Assembly: GCA_029961685.1 (NCBI GenBank)
Contig: JARWKL010000009.1
Coordinates: 11,055,758-11,119,757 of the forward strand
Length of the DNA stretch: 64,000 nucleotides
Direction: 5' to 3'
Origin: Aristolochia californica
Taxonomy: Eukaryota; Streptophyta; Magnoliopsida; Piperales; Aristolochiaceae
Shown here: piece after piece, positions 23,145 through 32,632 of the stretch
How the letters are laid out: every line of letters starts with the position of its first letter
Numbering within the stretch: the stretch's first letter is position 1
Translations under genes and position numbers: made by a program
The notes under the pieces: model-generated
What the model was told of the DNA's origin: nothing
The model's database searches: none
Seen by the model: only the letters and a program-made list of their open reading frames with translations

Positions 23145-23514
23145 TGTTATGAACTCAATAGCAGGCCGAGTAATGCAAAGGCACAATGGTTGAGTCTTTT
23201 ATTATTAAGTTAATTATTTTTCTTTCTATTTACTTTTACTTCATTTTTATTTTAATTGATGAGTTAGTATGCCATAGGGGCATTATTGTAATTCTTTCTC
23301 TTGAACCCTTGTTAGCGTAAACCCTACTTAAGGGGTGAAAGGAATGAGAAAAGACAAGTCTGATTTTAGTATAACCAGGGTTTTGAGTTCTCCTAAAGGA
23401 GCTCAGGGGTGTGCACCTTAATGAACCTAGGGTTTTCAAGCTTCCTTTCGACTTGATTCTTCTCTTCTCTTCTTCTTCCCTATGAATCATTGTGTTAGAT
23501 CCGGGACAATAACA
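23145..23514 (+). repeat. 5' LTR of the gene-capturing element
   Basis: 370 bp from TGTTATGAACTC to GACAATAACA, with high similarity to 27458-27831. That similarity indicates a fairly recent insertion. Confidence 0.9.
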
Positions 23515-23543
23515 ACTGGGTATTAGAGCAGGGTAACATGGGG

Positions 23544-23830
23544 TATTCCAGCATTGACGAGTTAAGAGATTTGGTTGTTAGAGTGCAGAATGTATGGGTA
23601 AAAAATGAGGTGAGGTTTGCTTATATCAAACAGCTGATGGAACAAATCCCAACTCTTTGACTCCAAATCGACAGACTTGAAAAGGAGGTACGAAGGGCAG
23701 CAATGTAGGCATAAGCTGAGGCATGAATGAAAAGAATCAACCAGCAACTCGATAGACTCAAAATAGAAATGTGTATAGCAGCAATGCCTGATGATATACG
23801 TCCGTCTTCCATTGAAAAGTCTCCATTCTA
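23544..23830 (+). pseudogene. gag N-terminal remnant of the gypsy-type element
   Basis: The frame begins MGYSSIDELRDLVVRVQNVW and continues with heptad-like Leu/Ile spacing (LQIDRLEKEVRRAAM, INQQLDRLKIEM). It is interrupted by stops at 23660 and beyond. A coiled-coil N-terminus just after the primer site is usual for plant gypsy gag. It has no zinc knuckle. Confidence 0.55.
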
Positions 23831-24074
23831 GAAGAAGACGGGGCTGTCTCGGCAAATAATTTTGGCTGTTCCGAAGTCGTTCGACCTCAAATTTCTTTGG
23901 AACAACCCGATTTGGGTTCGTAAGTTTTTGTCGAGCTCCTCTATACTCGGCAACCTAAACTGAAGCCCAGCCTCTAGAAATCCGAAGTCAAGGAGACTGG
24001 AAATTTCCGAGCCTAGAGGCTCAATGATAAAGTTTGGCCAGATACCTCCTTCGTCAACATAGTGGCTGTTGTTC

Positions 24075-24160
24075 GCCGTCGATAAAAATTTCCTAAGGTC
24101 ATTCTTCTCGGCAACGACGGCGCGGGGAAGATCTCGTTGACAAATCAACAGGTCGTGCTC
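24075..24160 (+). pseudogene. captured Rab7-like GTPase fragment (P-loop)
   Basis: The + strand translation gives RRR, a stop, then KVILLGNDGAGKISLTNQ. This resembles the start of plant Rab7 (RRRxLLKVIxLGxxGVGKTSLMNQ), including the Walker A GxxxxGK, but with the Thr/Ser after GK changed to Ile. Only about 30 residues are recognisable and the following sequence is unrelated. Confidence 0.5.
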
Positions 24161-24344
24161 GCAGATGCGAACAAGAAAGACCAAAAACCCAAAATCTTTG
24201 ATTTCACAGTGGAAATTGTTGCCTTGGCGGAAAAAGAGAATCCATGCAGTAAAATTAAACAATTGTCTCCCCTTATCTCAATTTGTTTCCCACATGTTGT
24301 TCGTTACAATGGTAAACACTAGAAAGAAAATGGGCTACCAGAGA

Positions 24345-24545
24345 AATGGCGTCACAGTGGATTCTGGTGTGCCGTCTCTGCCTTACTATCCTGGTTGTGG
24401 TCTTGTTTCTGTGCAGGCAGTGGCCAATCTTTGAAGGAACCTTCATTGAGAAGATCAACTACTTCATCACCGTTGGTGCTTACAACTAATTCTTGCGAAC
24501 CTTCAGAGGTCGTTTGTGGAACAAATCCTTTGGTTCACATGTATT
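24345..24545 (+). pseudogene. captured DHHC protein S-acyltransferase N-terminal fragment
   Basis: The frame starts [11 protein letters not shown], continues through a hydrophobic segment to [18 protein letters not shown] and ITVGAYN, then a stop and FLRTF. This looks like the N-terminus and first membrane segment of plant DHHC-type S-acyltransferases (PAT17-like: QWPIFxGT...FxTxGAYDYFLR). No DHHC catalytic domain is present. The family assignment is from memory of conserved motifs. Confidence 0.45.
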
Positions 24546-24557
24546 CAGCCTGAGAAG

Positions 24558-24763
24558 ATGTAGTGTCCGCTCGAACACTGTTCTATGAAATTATTCCACC
24601 AGGTCTGGTTTCTTGGAATTATATGGTGTACCGTTATGCAAAGTGTGGGGCTATGGCGTCTACCAGGGAGCTATTCGACTTAATGCCGAAACAAGACGTT
24701 GTAGTTGGTGGACCGCCACCTAGCCTCTATATGTCATTAGTGGCCGTGGGGATGAAACCATAA
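24558..24763 (+). pseudogene. captured PLS-type PPR fragment
   Basis: The translation SARTLFYEII...GLVSWNYMVYRYAKCGAM...TRELFDLMPKQDVVV follows the PLS-class pentatricopeptide pattern (VSWNxMIxGYAKCG...ARxLFDxMPxxDVV). Only about 1.5 repeats remain and the frame runs into a stop. Intact proteins of this class edit organellar RNA. Confidence 0.75.
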
Positions 24764-25074
24764 AATCAAAGAGCCCATAAAATCAATGGCGCACCTGTAT
24801 CTTCTTCCCTAAAAATGCCTGGAACACAGTGCATATACAGGAAAACTTTTGGGTGTTTCCATAATTAGAGTGACAGTGAATTTATGGCTGGTCAGCTTTG
24901 AGCATTCGGATATGTAATGCGTGATAATCCAGAGGAGGCAGATCCTTGGTTCACTAATACGTGTACTGTGAAATCTCCTAGTCCATCAGCCAAGGAAACT
25001 TTAAATTCAAAATGCAAAAAGGATGGTATGTCCCTTGTAGTGGCTGGAGTGTGTCTCAAGGAAGTAGATACTTG

Positions 25075-25470
25075 AAGGAGCTTGGAGGGATTAGTATAAC
25101 TGAAGTGCATACACTGTTCTGGAAAGCTCTTGGTGCTTGCCAGATATATGTTGAAATGCTAAGAGGTATTAAGACAGGAGCTGGGAGCATGGTTGAAATC
25201 ATGCAAATTGATAGGGGAGGTGCTGCGGCAATTTTGCACTCTATATCAATAGGAAGGCTTCCACTTGCCGAGGCAATGAATGCCAATTTATCAGCTGCTG
25301 CTACAGCAATTCGCCAGAGAGCAGTAATTGGTCTTCGTGAGTCATCTCAAAAGAATTATAGCGACGTTGTTGCTGTCAAATCAGACCTAAACTATATTGG
25401 TCAGCGGATAGAGAAAATACTTCAACTGAAGAATTATATTGTTGTTAGTGAGCACATAATCAGGTATAGA
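25075..25470 (+). pseudogene. captured coding fragment of unknown family
   Basis: An open stretch of ~130 codons with protein-like composition: KTGAGSMVEIMQIDRGG, then AEAMNANLSAAATAIRQRA, GLRESSQKNYSDVVAVKSDL and NYIGQRIEKILQLKN. The Ala-rich and charged helical pattern suggests a helical domain. The family is not recognised. It is contiguous with the PPR fragment that follows and is part of one 188-codon frame (25012-25578). Confidence 0.45.
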
Positions 25471-25479
25471 ATCTTTGTT

Positions 25480-25956
25480 AAAAAATTTATTGAGTCACCC
25501 GACGTGATAAAAATGTGTGATCGGAAGTGTGACCCAAATATGGCAATAAGCCTCATGAATGTGAATGGCCACCATTAGACCTATACAATGCATATCTACA
25601 AGCGAAAGAAAATATTACATGTCCTTGCTGATCAGGTGACATATACCATACTCCTAAATGTCTATTGTCTGGTTGGGAGTGTAGAGAGGGCACAAGATAT
25701 TTACGAGAAAGTAAGACATATGGCATCAGTTGGGGCTTGCAGATTACATCTCACCACCTACAACACAATTATAAAGGTTTTTGTAGATGCCAAAATGTGG
25801 CAATTGGCATGGAAAATAACAAAAGAGATGGTCTCAAATGGTGTTAGTCCTAATGTTGTCACCTGGTCATCATTGATTAGTGCCTTTGCTAAAGCAGATC
25901 TAATGGAGCGTGCAATTCACACATTTGATGAAATGCTCCTCTTTGGCTATGAACCT
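25480..25956 (+). pseudogene. captured P-class PPR fragment
   Basis: SLMNVNGHH is followed by a stop, [49 protein letters not shown] and [20 protein letters not shown]. These are consecutive 35-residue PPR motifs, most like the chloroplast PPR protein type represented by Arabidopsis At5g02830 (LMNVNxHDxxYTxxIYK, IIKVFADAKMW). No intron interrupts about 480 nt. The downstream 123 codons continue in frame into an H+-PPase fragment. Confidence 0.75.
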
Positions 25957-26292
25957 TCATTGAAGCGGCAACTTCTAATCTCCACCATTTTTATGACTGT
26001 TTGGATTGCAATTGTCAGCTACATTGCTCTGCCATCCAACTTCACCCTCTATGACTTTGGAGTTGCGAAACCAGTTAAGAATTGGCACTTCTTCTGTGTT
26101 GCTATTGAATTGTGGGTTGGACTCATTATTGGATACACAATGGAGTATTACACTAGCAATGCTTACAGTCCTGTGCAGGATGTTGTTGCTTCTTGCAGAA
26201 CAGGGGCAACAAAAAATATGATTTGTGGCCTCATACTGGGTTACAAGTTTTTCATAATTCTACTTAGGTTTCTGTCTTGCTGCCATATATAG
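25588..26292 (+). CDS. chimeric open frame: PPR motifs fused to H+-pyrophosphatase
   Basis: This 234-codon frame runs from PPR sequence (residues 1-123) across a join at about 25957 into vacuolar H+-PPase sequence (about 125-225) without a stop. The first Met at 25588 follows the stop at 25576-25578. The PPase part has at least two hydrophobic segments and the conserved [14 protein letters not shown]. It lacks the pyrophosphate-binding loops, so enzyme activity is excluded. It is in the sense orientation of the surrounding LTR element and could be transcribed from its LTR. Whether a protein is made is unknown; it may be an accidental open frame. Confidence 0.4.
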   Translation: MHIYKRKKILHVLADQVTYTILLNVYCLVGSVERAQDIYEKVRHMASVGACRLHLTTYNTIIKVFVDAKMWQLAWKITKEMVSNGVSPNVVTWSSLISAFAKADLMERAIHTFDEMLLFGYEPSLKRQLLISTIFMTVWIAIVSYIALPSNFTLYDFGVAKPVKNWHFFCVAIELWVGLIIGYTMEYYTSNAYSPVQDVVASCRTGATKNMICGLILGYKFFIILLRFLSCCHI

Positions 26293-26365
26293 ACTTTTTG
26301 TGGCAGTTTTGGGAATGTTTAGCACAATTACAACCAGGCTTGCGCTTGACACCTATGGACTCAGG
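25957..26365 (+). pseudogene. captured vacuolar H+-pyrophosphatase fragment
   Basis: [61 protein letters not shown] and SCRTGATKN align with the membrane region of plant type I H+-PPase (AVP1). After GYK about 12 residues are missing and the match resumes in other frames ([27 protein letters not shown]), so there is a small deletion plus frame changes. The piece reads like spliced mRNA. Confidence 0.85.
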
Positions 26366-26369
26366 GGGA

Positions 26370-26462
26370 GGAAGATCATGTAGCTTGCGTGGTTGACCTA
26401 CTTGGCCACAGTGGGTACCCTGCAGCAGCAACCAAAGTGATAGAGGATTACACTGGCCAGAC
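26370..26462 (+). pseudogene. captured PPR C-terminal (E-region-like) fragment
   Basis: EDHVACVVDLLGHSGYPAAA then KVIEDYTG resembles the EHYACMVDLLGRAGxLxEA...FIEDMP signature near the end of PLS-class PPR proteins. It follows the H+-PPase fragment directly. Confidence 0.65.
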
Positions 26463-26514
26463 TGGGTGCTGTCCCAGCATATCATCCACGGTTTTTACTG
26501 TTGCCTACAAACCA

Positions 26515-26640
26515 GTGATGCACACACCATCAATTCTAGATCAATTTACTGTAGTGGGTTTACTCACAGCTAGCGCGAATCTGGGTGCATTACATCAAGG
26601 GAAACTCTTGTAGGCTTACATCAAGAGAGATTTTAACTGC
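26515..26640 (+). pseudogene. captured PPR fragment
   Basis: SILDQFTVVGLLTASANLGALHQGKLL, a stop, then AYIKRD matches the PLS-class motif PDxFTLxSVLxACAxLGALxxGKxxHAYIKR. It may derive from the same source gene as the fragment just upstream. Confidence 0.7.
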
Positions 26641-26814
26641 CCCCATTCACACTATACAGAAGCTGAGGTTCTCATTGAAATTTGTGCACGGCTATTGGTG
26701 GCTTACTTGCATGAATATGCATGTGAGGCTTATGTTGCTGCTCTCTATTATGGGATAAACAATACAGGAAGTGGAAAATAGATGCAAATGTTTTCAGGCC
26801 AACTATTTTAAGTG
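26641..26814. other. unassigned interior of the gene-capturing element
   Basis: A short open stretch (ICARLLVAYLHEYACEAYVA) is protein-like but not recognised. Confidence 0.3.
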
Positions 26815-26945
26815 TCAATTGAACCTGATCTGGGTCCAAGCCTTGGAGTTGCTCGTGTCCCAGGAATTGGACTTATTTACACAGAATTAGTCAGAGCCTT
26901 AACCAGTACTATTGCGGCTGCGTGTGGATTTCACAAGGATATGTA
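26815..26945 (+). pseudogene. captured KUP/HAK potassium transporter fragment
   Basis: EPDLGPSLGVARVPGIGLIYTELV matches the segment RVPGIGLIYTELVxGVP conserved in plant KUP/HAK/KT K+ transporters. After LTSTIAA the frame changes and ends. About 35 residues remain. Confidence 0.75.
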
Positions 26946-27329
26946 GAGTGATCCAAGGACAGTAGTTTATGCCAAAAAAAAGAGATGTTACACTGACAGA
27001 AATTGGGCAGACAACAAGTCAATACATTTTAGTTCCCTATTTTGTTAACTTTTCGCATTAGTGGGTTCATTCTCACATGGGTTTCCGAAGATTATGGTGG
27101 AACATCTTGTTGGCCAGTCATGGTCTTGCCAAATTGGAGCAGGTGATAGTTTAGACTATTGTTTGGTTGCTTGACCATGTGGTGGGTTGCTGCAGCGAGT
27201 AATGCTGGAAGTGTTGGATTCTCACCCAAAAAAACAATTTTCTGGAGGAACATTCTGTCAACGGGGGAAACCAGTGGTGGATTTCGGATACCGCAATCTC
27301 TCCGTTCGAGGTGTTACATTGGAGCGCTT

Positions 27330-27455
27330 ACACGGCTTGTGTCGCCCAATGGGTTGACACAGATGCCACAAATGTTACATGGGAAGATGTGGAGACGTTT
27401 CGGCACGCATACCCTACCTTCAAGCTTGAGGAAGCTCTTTCTCTACGGGGGGAGT
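27330..27455 (+). pseudogene. gypsy integrase/chromodomain C-terminal remnant
   Basis: QWVDTDATNVTWEDVETFRH is followed by AYPTFKLEEALSLRGE and a stop. The pattern (VQW...ATWED...F...PxFxLED) is the chromodomain-like tail of plant Ty3/gypsy polyproteins. It stops just before the purine tract and 3' LTR, exactly where the polyprotein should end. Confidence 0.75.
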
Positions 27456-27457
27456 GA

Positions 27458-27831
27458 TGGTATGAACTCAATAGCAGGCCGAGTCATGCAGAGGCGTAGT
27501 GGCTGAGTCATCTAGTATTAAGTTAATTGTTTTTCTTTCTATTTACTTTTACTTCATTTTTATTTCAATAGATGAGTTAGTATGCCGTAGGGGTATTATT
27601 GTAATTCTTTATCTTGAACCCTTGTTAGCATAAACCCTACTTAAGGGGTGAAAGGAATTAGAAAAGGCAAGCCTGATTTTAGTGTAAATAGGGTTTTGAG
27701 TTCTCCTAAACGAACTTAGGGGTGTGCGTTCTCCTTGACGAACCTAGGGTTTCAAAGCTTCCCTTTGGCTTGATTCTTCTCTTATCATCTTCTTCCCTAC
27801 GAATCACTGTGTTAGATCCGGGACCGCAACA
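27458..27831 (+). repeat. 3' LTR of the gene-capturing element
   Basis: 374 bp, beginning TGGTATGAACTC and ending CCGCAACA, then the target duplicate TACAC. Confidence 0.9.
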
Positions 27832-27857
27832 TACACACACACGAGCACCCACGCAAA

Positions 27858-27880
27858 CCCCCCCCCCCCCCCCCCCCCCC
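27858..27880. repeat. C23 homopolymer
   Basis: 23 consecutive C between CA-rich stretches, just outside the gene-capturing element. Confidence 0.95.
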
Positions 27881-28208
27881 ACTCACACACACATATATAC
27901 ACTTTAGTTGATGATTTAAATAATTAAATTCTATTTTACAGTAAACTAAAGGTATAATTGATGTGACTGAAATTTAACCAACTTATTTGGAAAGATTCTA
28001 TAAGATTTTCATTTGAACCTTTTATTTCTGGCAATATACGAATTTATGTTTGTTTTTTTTTAGACCATGAGAAGGTAGAATTCATTGAGATATCACCTGA
28101 CAATAAGTGTTCCTCGAGGATCCCTAGCTACAACAATTCCATTAGCCATCTAGAAACATGCGACCATGATATAGCCAAGGATTTGCAAATGTCCCATTTA
28201 ATTGAGTA

Positions 28209-28929
28209 AATGTTTACTGTAACTTTTGGAAGTGTATGTATTATCTATTACTGACTTGCACAATAAATTTTTTTTATTGAAACGTATCTGATGTGTGCAT
28301 GAAGTTTCGTAAAGATTTACTATAAAATTTAGGAAAACTTAAAAAGATTTTAAAAATTTTGGAAAAATATTACTTTGTTTTGCAAATGAATATTCCTGAA
28401 AATATGTTGCCTACATGGAGAAAGATTTCAGGTAGCCATAGATGTCTTCTTGCTTGTTGCCTTTTCATTGTTTCAACGGGACGCCTGACCCTTCTGATTT
28501 GCTTGCTCTATTCTTACAGGAAATAAAAGTTGAATAATACTTCATTATGTTGCTATATCGTGATGTTTGTCATTGTGGTTTCTATTAAGGTTGCATGTTG
28601 CATGTGTGTGAATTTATATCTTTCTCTATTATCAAGTACTCTGCTAATTGCATGGTCATTTCTTATTTTTCATTACTATGACACAGTTAACATTGTCTTT
28701 GAAACTGGTTTATAAAATTCACTTTCAGGTCAATGTTTTGATCCATCTAATAGGCTACTGGTGAAAATTCCATTGAAATGACACACTAAATTCTTCAGGT
28801 CTTACTGTTGGTTTTTGAAATTTTATTTCACTTCATTTTTTTCATATTTAATCTTTTCTGGGATGGTGTTTCATGCTTAGTTCACTTTTAAAGTAGGTAA
28901 ATTCAATAGTAAGATTCAAATCAGACTCT
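28209..28929. other. intron-like sequence of the NT-C2 gene remnant
   Basis: AT-rich sequence between probable exon remnants. No other feature seen. Confidence 0.4.
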
Positions 28930-29550
28930 ACGGAGCTGATTAAATGCTTATTATCCTCAAATGTTGATGGTGCATTGACCCATCCAGAGGACATTCTAAA
29001 GTCTAGATTGCATCGTCAAAAGTTAGATGTAGTTGAACCAAAAGACAAACTTTGGAATGAAGAGCCTGTTAAAAAGCTAATCGGTAGATCATTCCCATCA
29101 CATGAAGAACTCTTGGTGGAGCAGAAAGCTGAACATTCTGTGGTGTATGTACAAAATGTACATTTTGGGAGTGTCTTCAGATATTTTAGAAGGGGCTTTG
29201 GATGAAATCAATGGTAAGATTAAACTTCTGAAACAAAAGATATAGATAGCCTTGAGCAGCAGTTAAAGCATGAAGACGATTCTAGAGGATTTTTGATTCT
29301 TAAACTTCAATCTGCGTTGCATGAGATTGAGGTATTGAGGGACTCTGAAGTTGAGTGCATATCTAGATGCAATGATTTGAAGTCATTAAATCATGTTATG
29401 GAAGCAAAATTACAGAGTACCACAGCTGAGAACTCTCTCCTCACTCATAAACTTGCTGAATGTGAAGAAGTTATCTCAGAACGCAGAAGTTACGAATTGT
29501 AAGTGCAGGGGAAAGTGAAAGTACTTTACCTAGTGAAAGTGACAGTTAAT

Positions 29551-29682
29551 TACTTGTTTGTGGTAGTGTGCGCAATGAAAAATGCAATATAAAGTACTTG
29601 TTTGTGTTAGTGTGCACTATGTAAAGTGGAGTGTATAGTACTTGTTTGTGTTGGTATGCACAATGGAAAGTGCGGTGTAAAG
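29551..29682. repeat. 44-bp tandem repeat, three units
   Basis: TACTTGTTTGTG recurs at 29551, 29595 and 29639, an exact 44-bp period. Each unit contains TAGTGTGC(A/G)C or its variant. Window position 1 lies in the equivalent of the third unit. Confidence 0.9.
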
Positions 29683-29836
29683 TATAAAGAGATTATTTAT
29701 TAATAAAATATTTTTATATATTTCACTTTTAGAAAATTAAATTAATATTAGTTAATTAATTAAATATAATAATTAAACAAATGCTTACTTTTATACTATT
29801 AAAATTTTAATCAAGGAAGGCCCACATATCCAAATG

Positions 29837-31604
29837 TGTTGGAAGATGGGTCCAAGCCCATAAGATATGGACTCACCATGATCACACGAGCTAGTGGGAC
29901 CCACCATGATCACATGTGGCATGATAAGTCCTACACAATAATAAGTATTACAGTATTAGATTTATTATGGACACAAGTCTCGCAGAAGAGTTTTAGTTTA
30001 AAGTTATTTGAGTCATGTTAGTCTTCTTTTTATATTGGGTTATTTAATTATGCTAAGACTTATCAAGTGTTAGAGTTTGGGTGTAATTGGGATAAAGGTA
30101 GTTTAATTATAAATGGACTCTACTACCTTCCTCTATTAGAGGTTTATGCACTCTATTACAACAAGTCAATAAAGTATTTTTTTTCCATAAATTCAACATG
30201 CTCTCAGAGCAGGTTCTGTGTGTTGACTCGGTCAACCCACAGAGATAATGTGATCATTTTTCTGATCTATTATCTCAAGCAGTTTAGCTTCGTATTTCTC
30301 TTTTTATAGTCCCTATACCTATTATTTTATTTACGTTTTCACATCTATGCTGAGATTTTTATATTTCATATTATATATTGATGGAAAGATATTCGAGTCT
30401 ATTTTCCATAGAAAAATGACTTTTTGAAATCGGAGTTATCTACAAAGAGAAATCAATATTTGAAGCAGCAAAGGTCAGATTACAAAAGAGGTTCATGCAG
30501 CAGTAGAAAGCTTCAACTTCCGAGCTATTTTATGCTATCAAGAACGAGACTTTATATGGAGAAATATATAAAAAAAAATATATACAAGTCTATTTTCTTA
30601 ATTATTCAACCAATTCTATATCTGACTTTTTTATATGGAGATATTGATCTTGGAAGAGTCAATGGTCATGCTAGAAAAAGGGGAAAAAATACTTAGTTCG
30701 GCATATACCCAAATCTACCAAATTATATATCTCACTAGAAGTATATTTTATGAAAATAAATTATACTTGGATGAAAGGTATTTAAGTCTAGTTTTAGGAG
30801 GAGAAAATTTTATGTCAATCTGATCTATATTTAAGGATATATTCGCATTGGAAGAATTAAAGGTCATACTGGCATCCTGTGACTTTAAAAAATCCAAATT
30901 TAAGCCAATTGTTTTGCTTCACTTTTAGAGTTGTTGTTATTGATCAAGTGTATTAAAAAAAATATCTCACTTACCCCTTTTTTTGTTACTACATCTATGT
31001 TATTTAGTTCAAGATAGGAACATTACCATTACCTCCCAGCTTCAGGGAAAGAAATACAAGAAAGAGGTATTTTATTCCATATATTGTGGAAAGTTTCATG
31101 TGACCAATATATTCAAGAAATGGGGAGCACAAAAGATGAAACTTTTGCATCTAAGAAGAAATTTTTTGCAGCAAAGAAAATTAAAGATAAAAAATCTTGA
31201 CTTGCAGTAATAATTGTGGTAATTATTGGAGATACTTGATTCAGCTGGACTCGATTCTATTTCTTTGGCTGAATTATTATTTTGAGGTATTCACAACATA
31301 TTCCTTGGTCAACATATTATTTGGTGCAGGTAATCGTATCAAATTATTTCATGGGTTTTTACAAGGATTTTATTATTGTGGTCCATGTTATATGCGCTTG
31401 GGCACATTTTAGCTGCAGTTATTGTGTCTCTTTGGATGAGACATTATTATTGAAGAAGTGGTGGCCTCAGCATCCTATCTTCCCCTTTACCCATTACTTA
31501 TTGGTTATTTGACAACCTTACTCCTACCATCCTTTATTTGACTCTTACATACTTCTTTGGGCCAACCTCTTGTGTGTTGCTTTGTTTGGGAGTTTAAGTC
31601 CATT

Positions 31605-31668
<64 letters not shown>

Positions 31669-32632
31669 TGGGTCTTTTATCACCGTCTTATGAATGACGG
31701 ACATTACCCACTTATCAGGTCTTTTATTGTCGTCTTGTGAATAACAAGCATTTATCACGTATCACGTCTTTTATTGTCGTCTTGTGAATAACAAACATTT
31801 ATCACATATCAATGCCGGGGTTGGGTCACCGCGATGGAGGAGATTATTACTACATATATGTTACCCCCCATAAGTGGTAGTTATTACTCCTGCCACTTGA
31901 AAGTTGTTGTCCTGTGGAGGGACACGGTGATGGAGGAGTTTTTTCTGCACTTCTGAGCTCTACGTATAAACCCACTACCTGCAAAAGATAGGAGTGCCAC
32001 TACCTGAGAATGATAGGAGTAGGCCTTATATCCAGCATGGGTTATGACTGGAGTATGGAGTGATGTCATACGGCTTGGAGTGATTTTACTCTCACTTATC
32101 TTATGCCAGTTGGGCCTCATGAAAGAGAACACCAGCGTGAGGGGGAGTATTGGATGATATGGAGGACTGCCATTTTATACGACAAGATCCTATACATCAT
32201 TTGCAGCAAGCTAGGAGTTCATAATGCTCTCTCATCCCCAGTTTGAGGGGAAGTGTTGGAAGATGGACCCAAACCCATAAGACATGGACCCACCATGATC
32301 ACACGAGCTGGTGGGACCTACCATGATAACGTGAGGTGGCATGATGAGTCCTACACAATAAGAAGTCTTACAGAACCAAAATTATTATGGAAGCAGGTCT
32401 CGTAGAAGAGTTCCAGTTTAAAAGTGTTTTAGTCATGTTAGTTTTCTTTTTATATTGAGTTATTTAATTATGTTAGGACTTATCTTTAAGTGTTAGAGTT
32501 TGGGTGTAATTGGGACAAAGGTATAGTTTAATTGTAATTGGACTCTACTACCTTCCTATATTATAAATAGAGGTTCATGTACTCTGATTACAACAAATCA
32601 ATGAAGTATTTATCTTTTCCATAAATTCAACA
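29837..32632 (+). mobile_element. element A, copy 2 (without the nested copia)
   Basis: 2796 bp: 5' LTR 29837-30198, primer-like site at 30199 (TGCTCTCAGAGC), a ~2 kb non-coding interior, 3' LTR 32254-32632. It preserves the empty target ACTTT (30547-30551) used by element D in copy 1. There is no gag or pol, so it is non-autonomous. Confidence 0.8.
31610..31666. repeat. (TA)n microsatellite
   Basis: A TA run of about 57 bp, slightly longer than its paralogue at 7520-7567. Confidence 0.95.

Larger units (their letters stand above)
23145..27831 (+). mobile_element. Ty3/gypsy-type LTR element carrying host gene fragments
   Basis: 4687 bp, complete: LTRs of 370 and 374 bp, perfect 5-bp target duplication TACAC (23140-23144 and 27832-27836), a primer-site-like TGGGTATTAGAGCAGG after the 5' LTR, and a purine tract (GGGGGGAGTGA) before the 3' LTR. 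Only the two ends of the retroviral coding region remain: a gag start (23544-23662) and a chromodomain-like C-terminus (about 27340-27455). Between them lie pieces of unrelated cellular genes, mostly exonic: a Rab7-like GTPase, a DHHC acyltransferase, PPR proteins, vacuolar H+-PPase and a KUP/HAK potassium transporter. It inserted into an intron of the NT-C2 gene remnant. Confidence 0.9.
21467..29502 (+). pseudogene. NT-C2 / coiled-coil protein gene (myosin-heavy-chain-like family), broken
   Basis: Exon 1 (21467-21538) encodes MSRIANFKKVKVKV...FHATQ, the typical N-terminus of plant NT-C2 (EEIG1/EHBP1) coiled-coil proteins, followed by GT. Exon ~21790-21944 has NENCKWSDPIYET and KLYNLVVAM. Exon ~22144-22264 has GSSRSSILGEATINLAD. 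A one-base deletion near 22192 then shifts the frame; the lost frame continues ADASKP...ALPLRG. Later pieces are 22584-22621 (QLLTSKTGF), 22886-23012 (REFEQQ, then TGA at 22902) and probable exons at 28064-28208, 28930-29200 and 29240-29502 (coiled coil, LEQQLKHEDD ... AECEEVISERRSYEL). The donor after 22621 is not GT. An LTR retrotransposon occupies 23145-27831, and the gene is cut off at 29502 by repeats. The family is thought to act in organelle or cytoskeletal tethering. Confidence 0.75.

Noticed and set aside
23145..27831. Helitron or Pack-MULE as carrier of the gene fragments
   Set aside because: No Helitron 3' hairpin/CTRR end or long TIRs with 9-bp duplicates were seen. Direct LTRs with a 5-bp target duplicate, primer site and purine tract are present.
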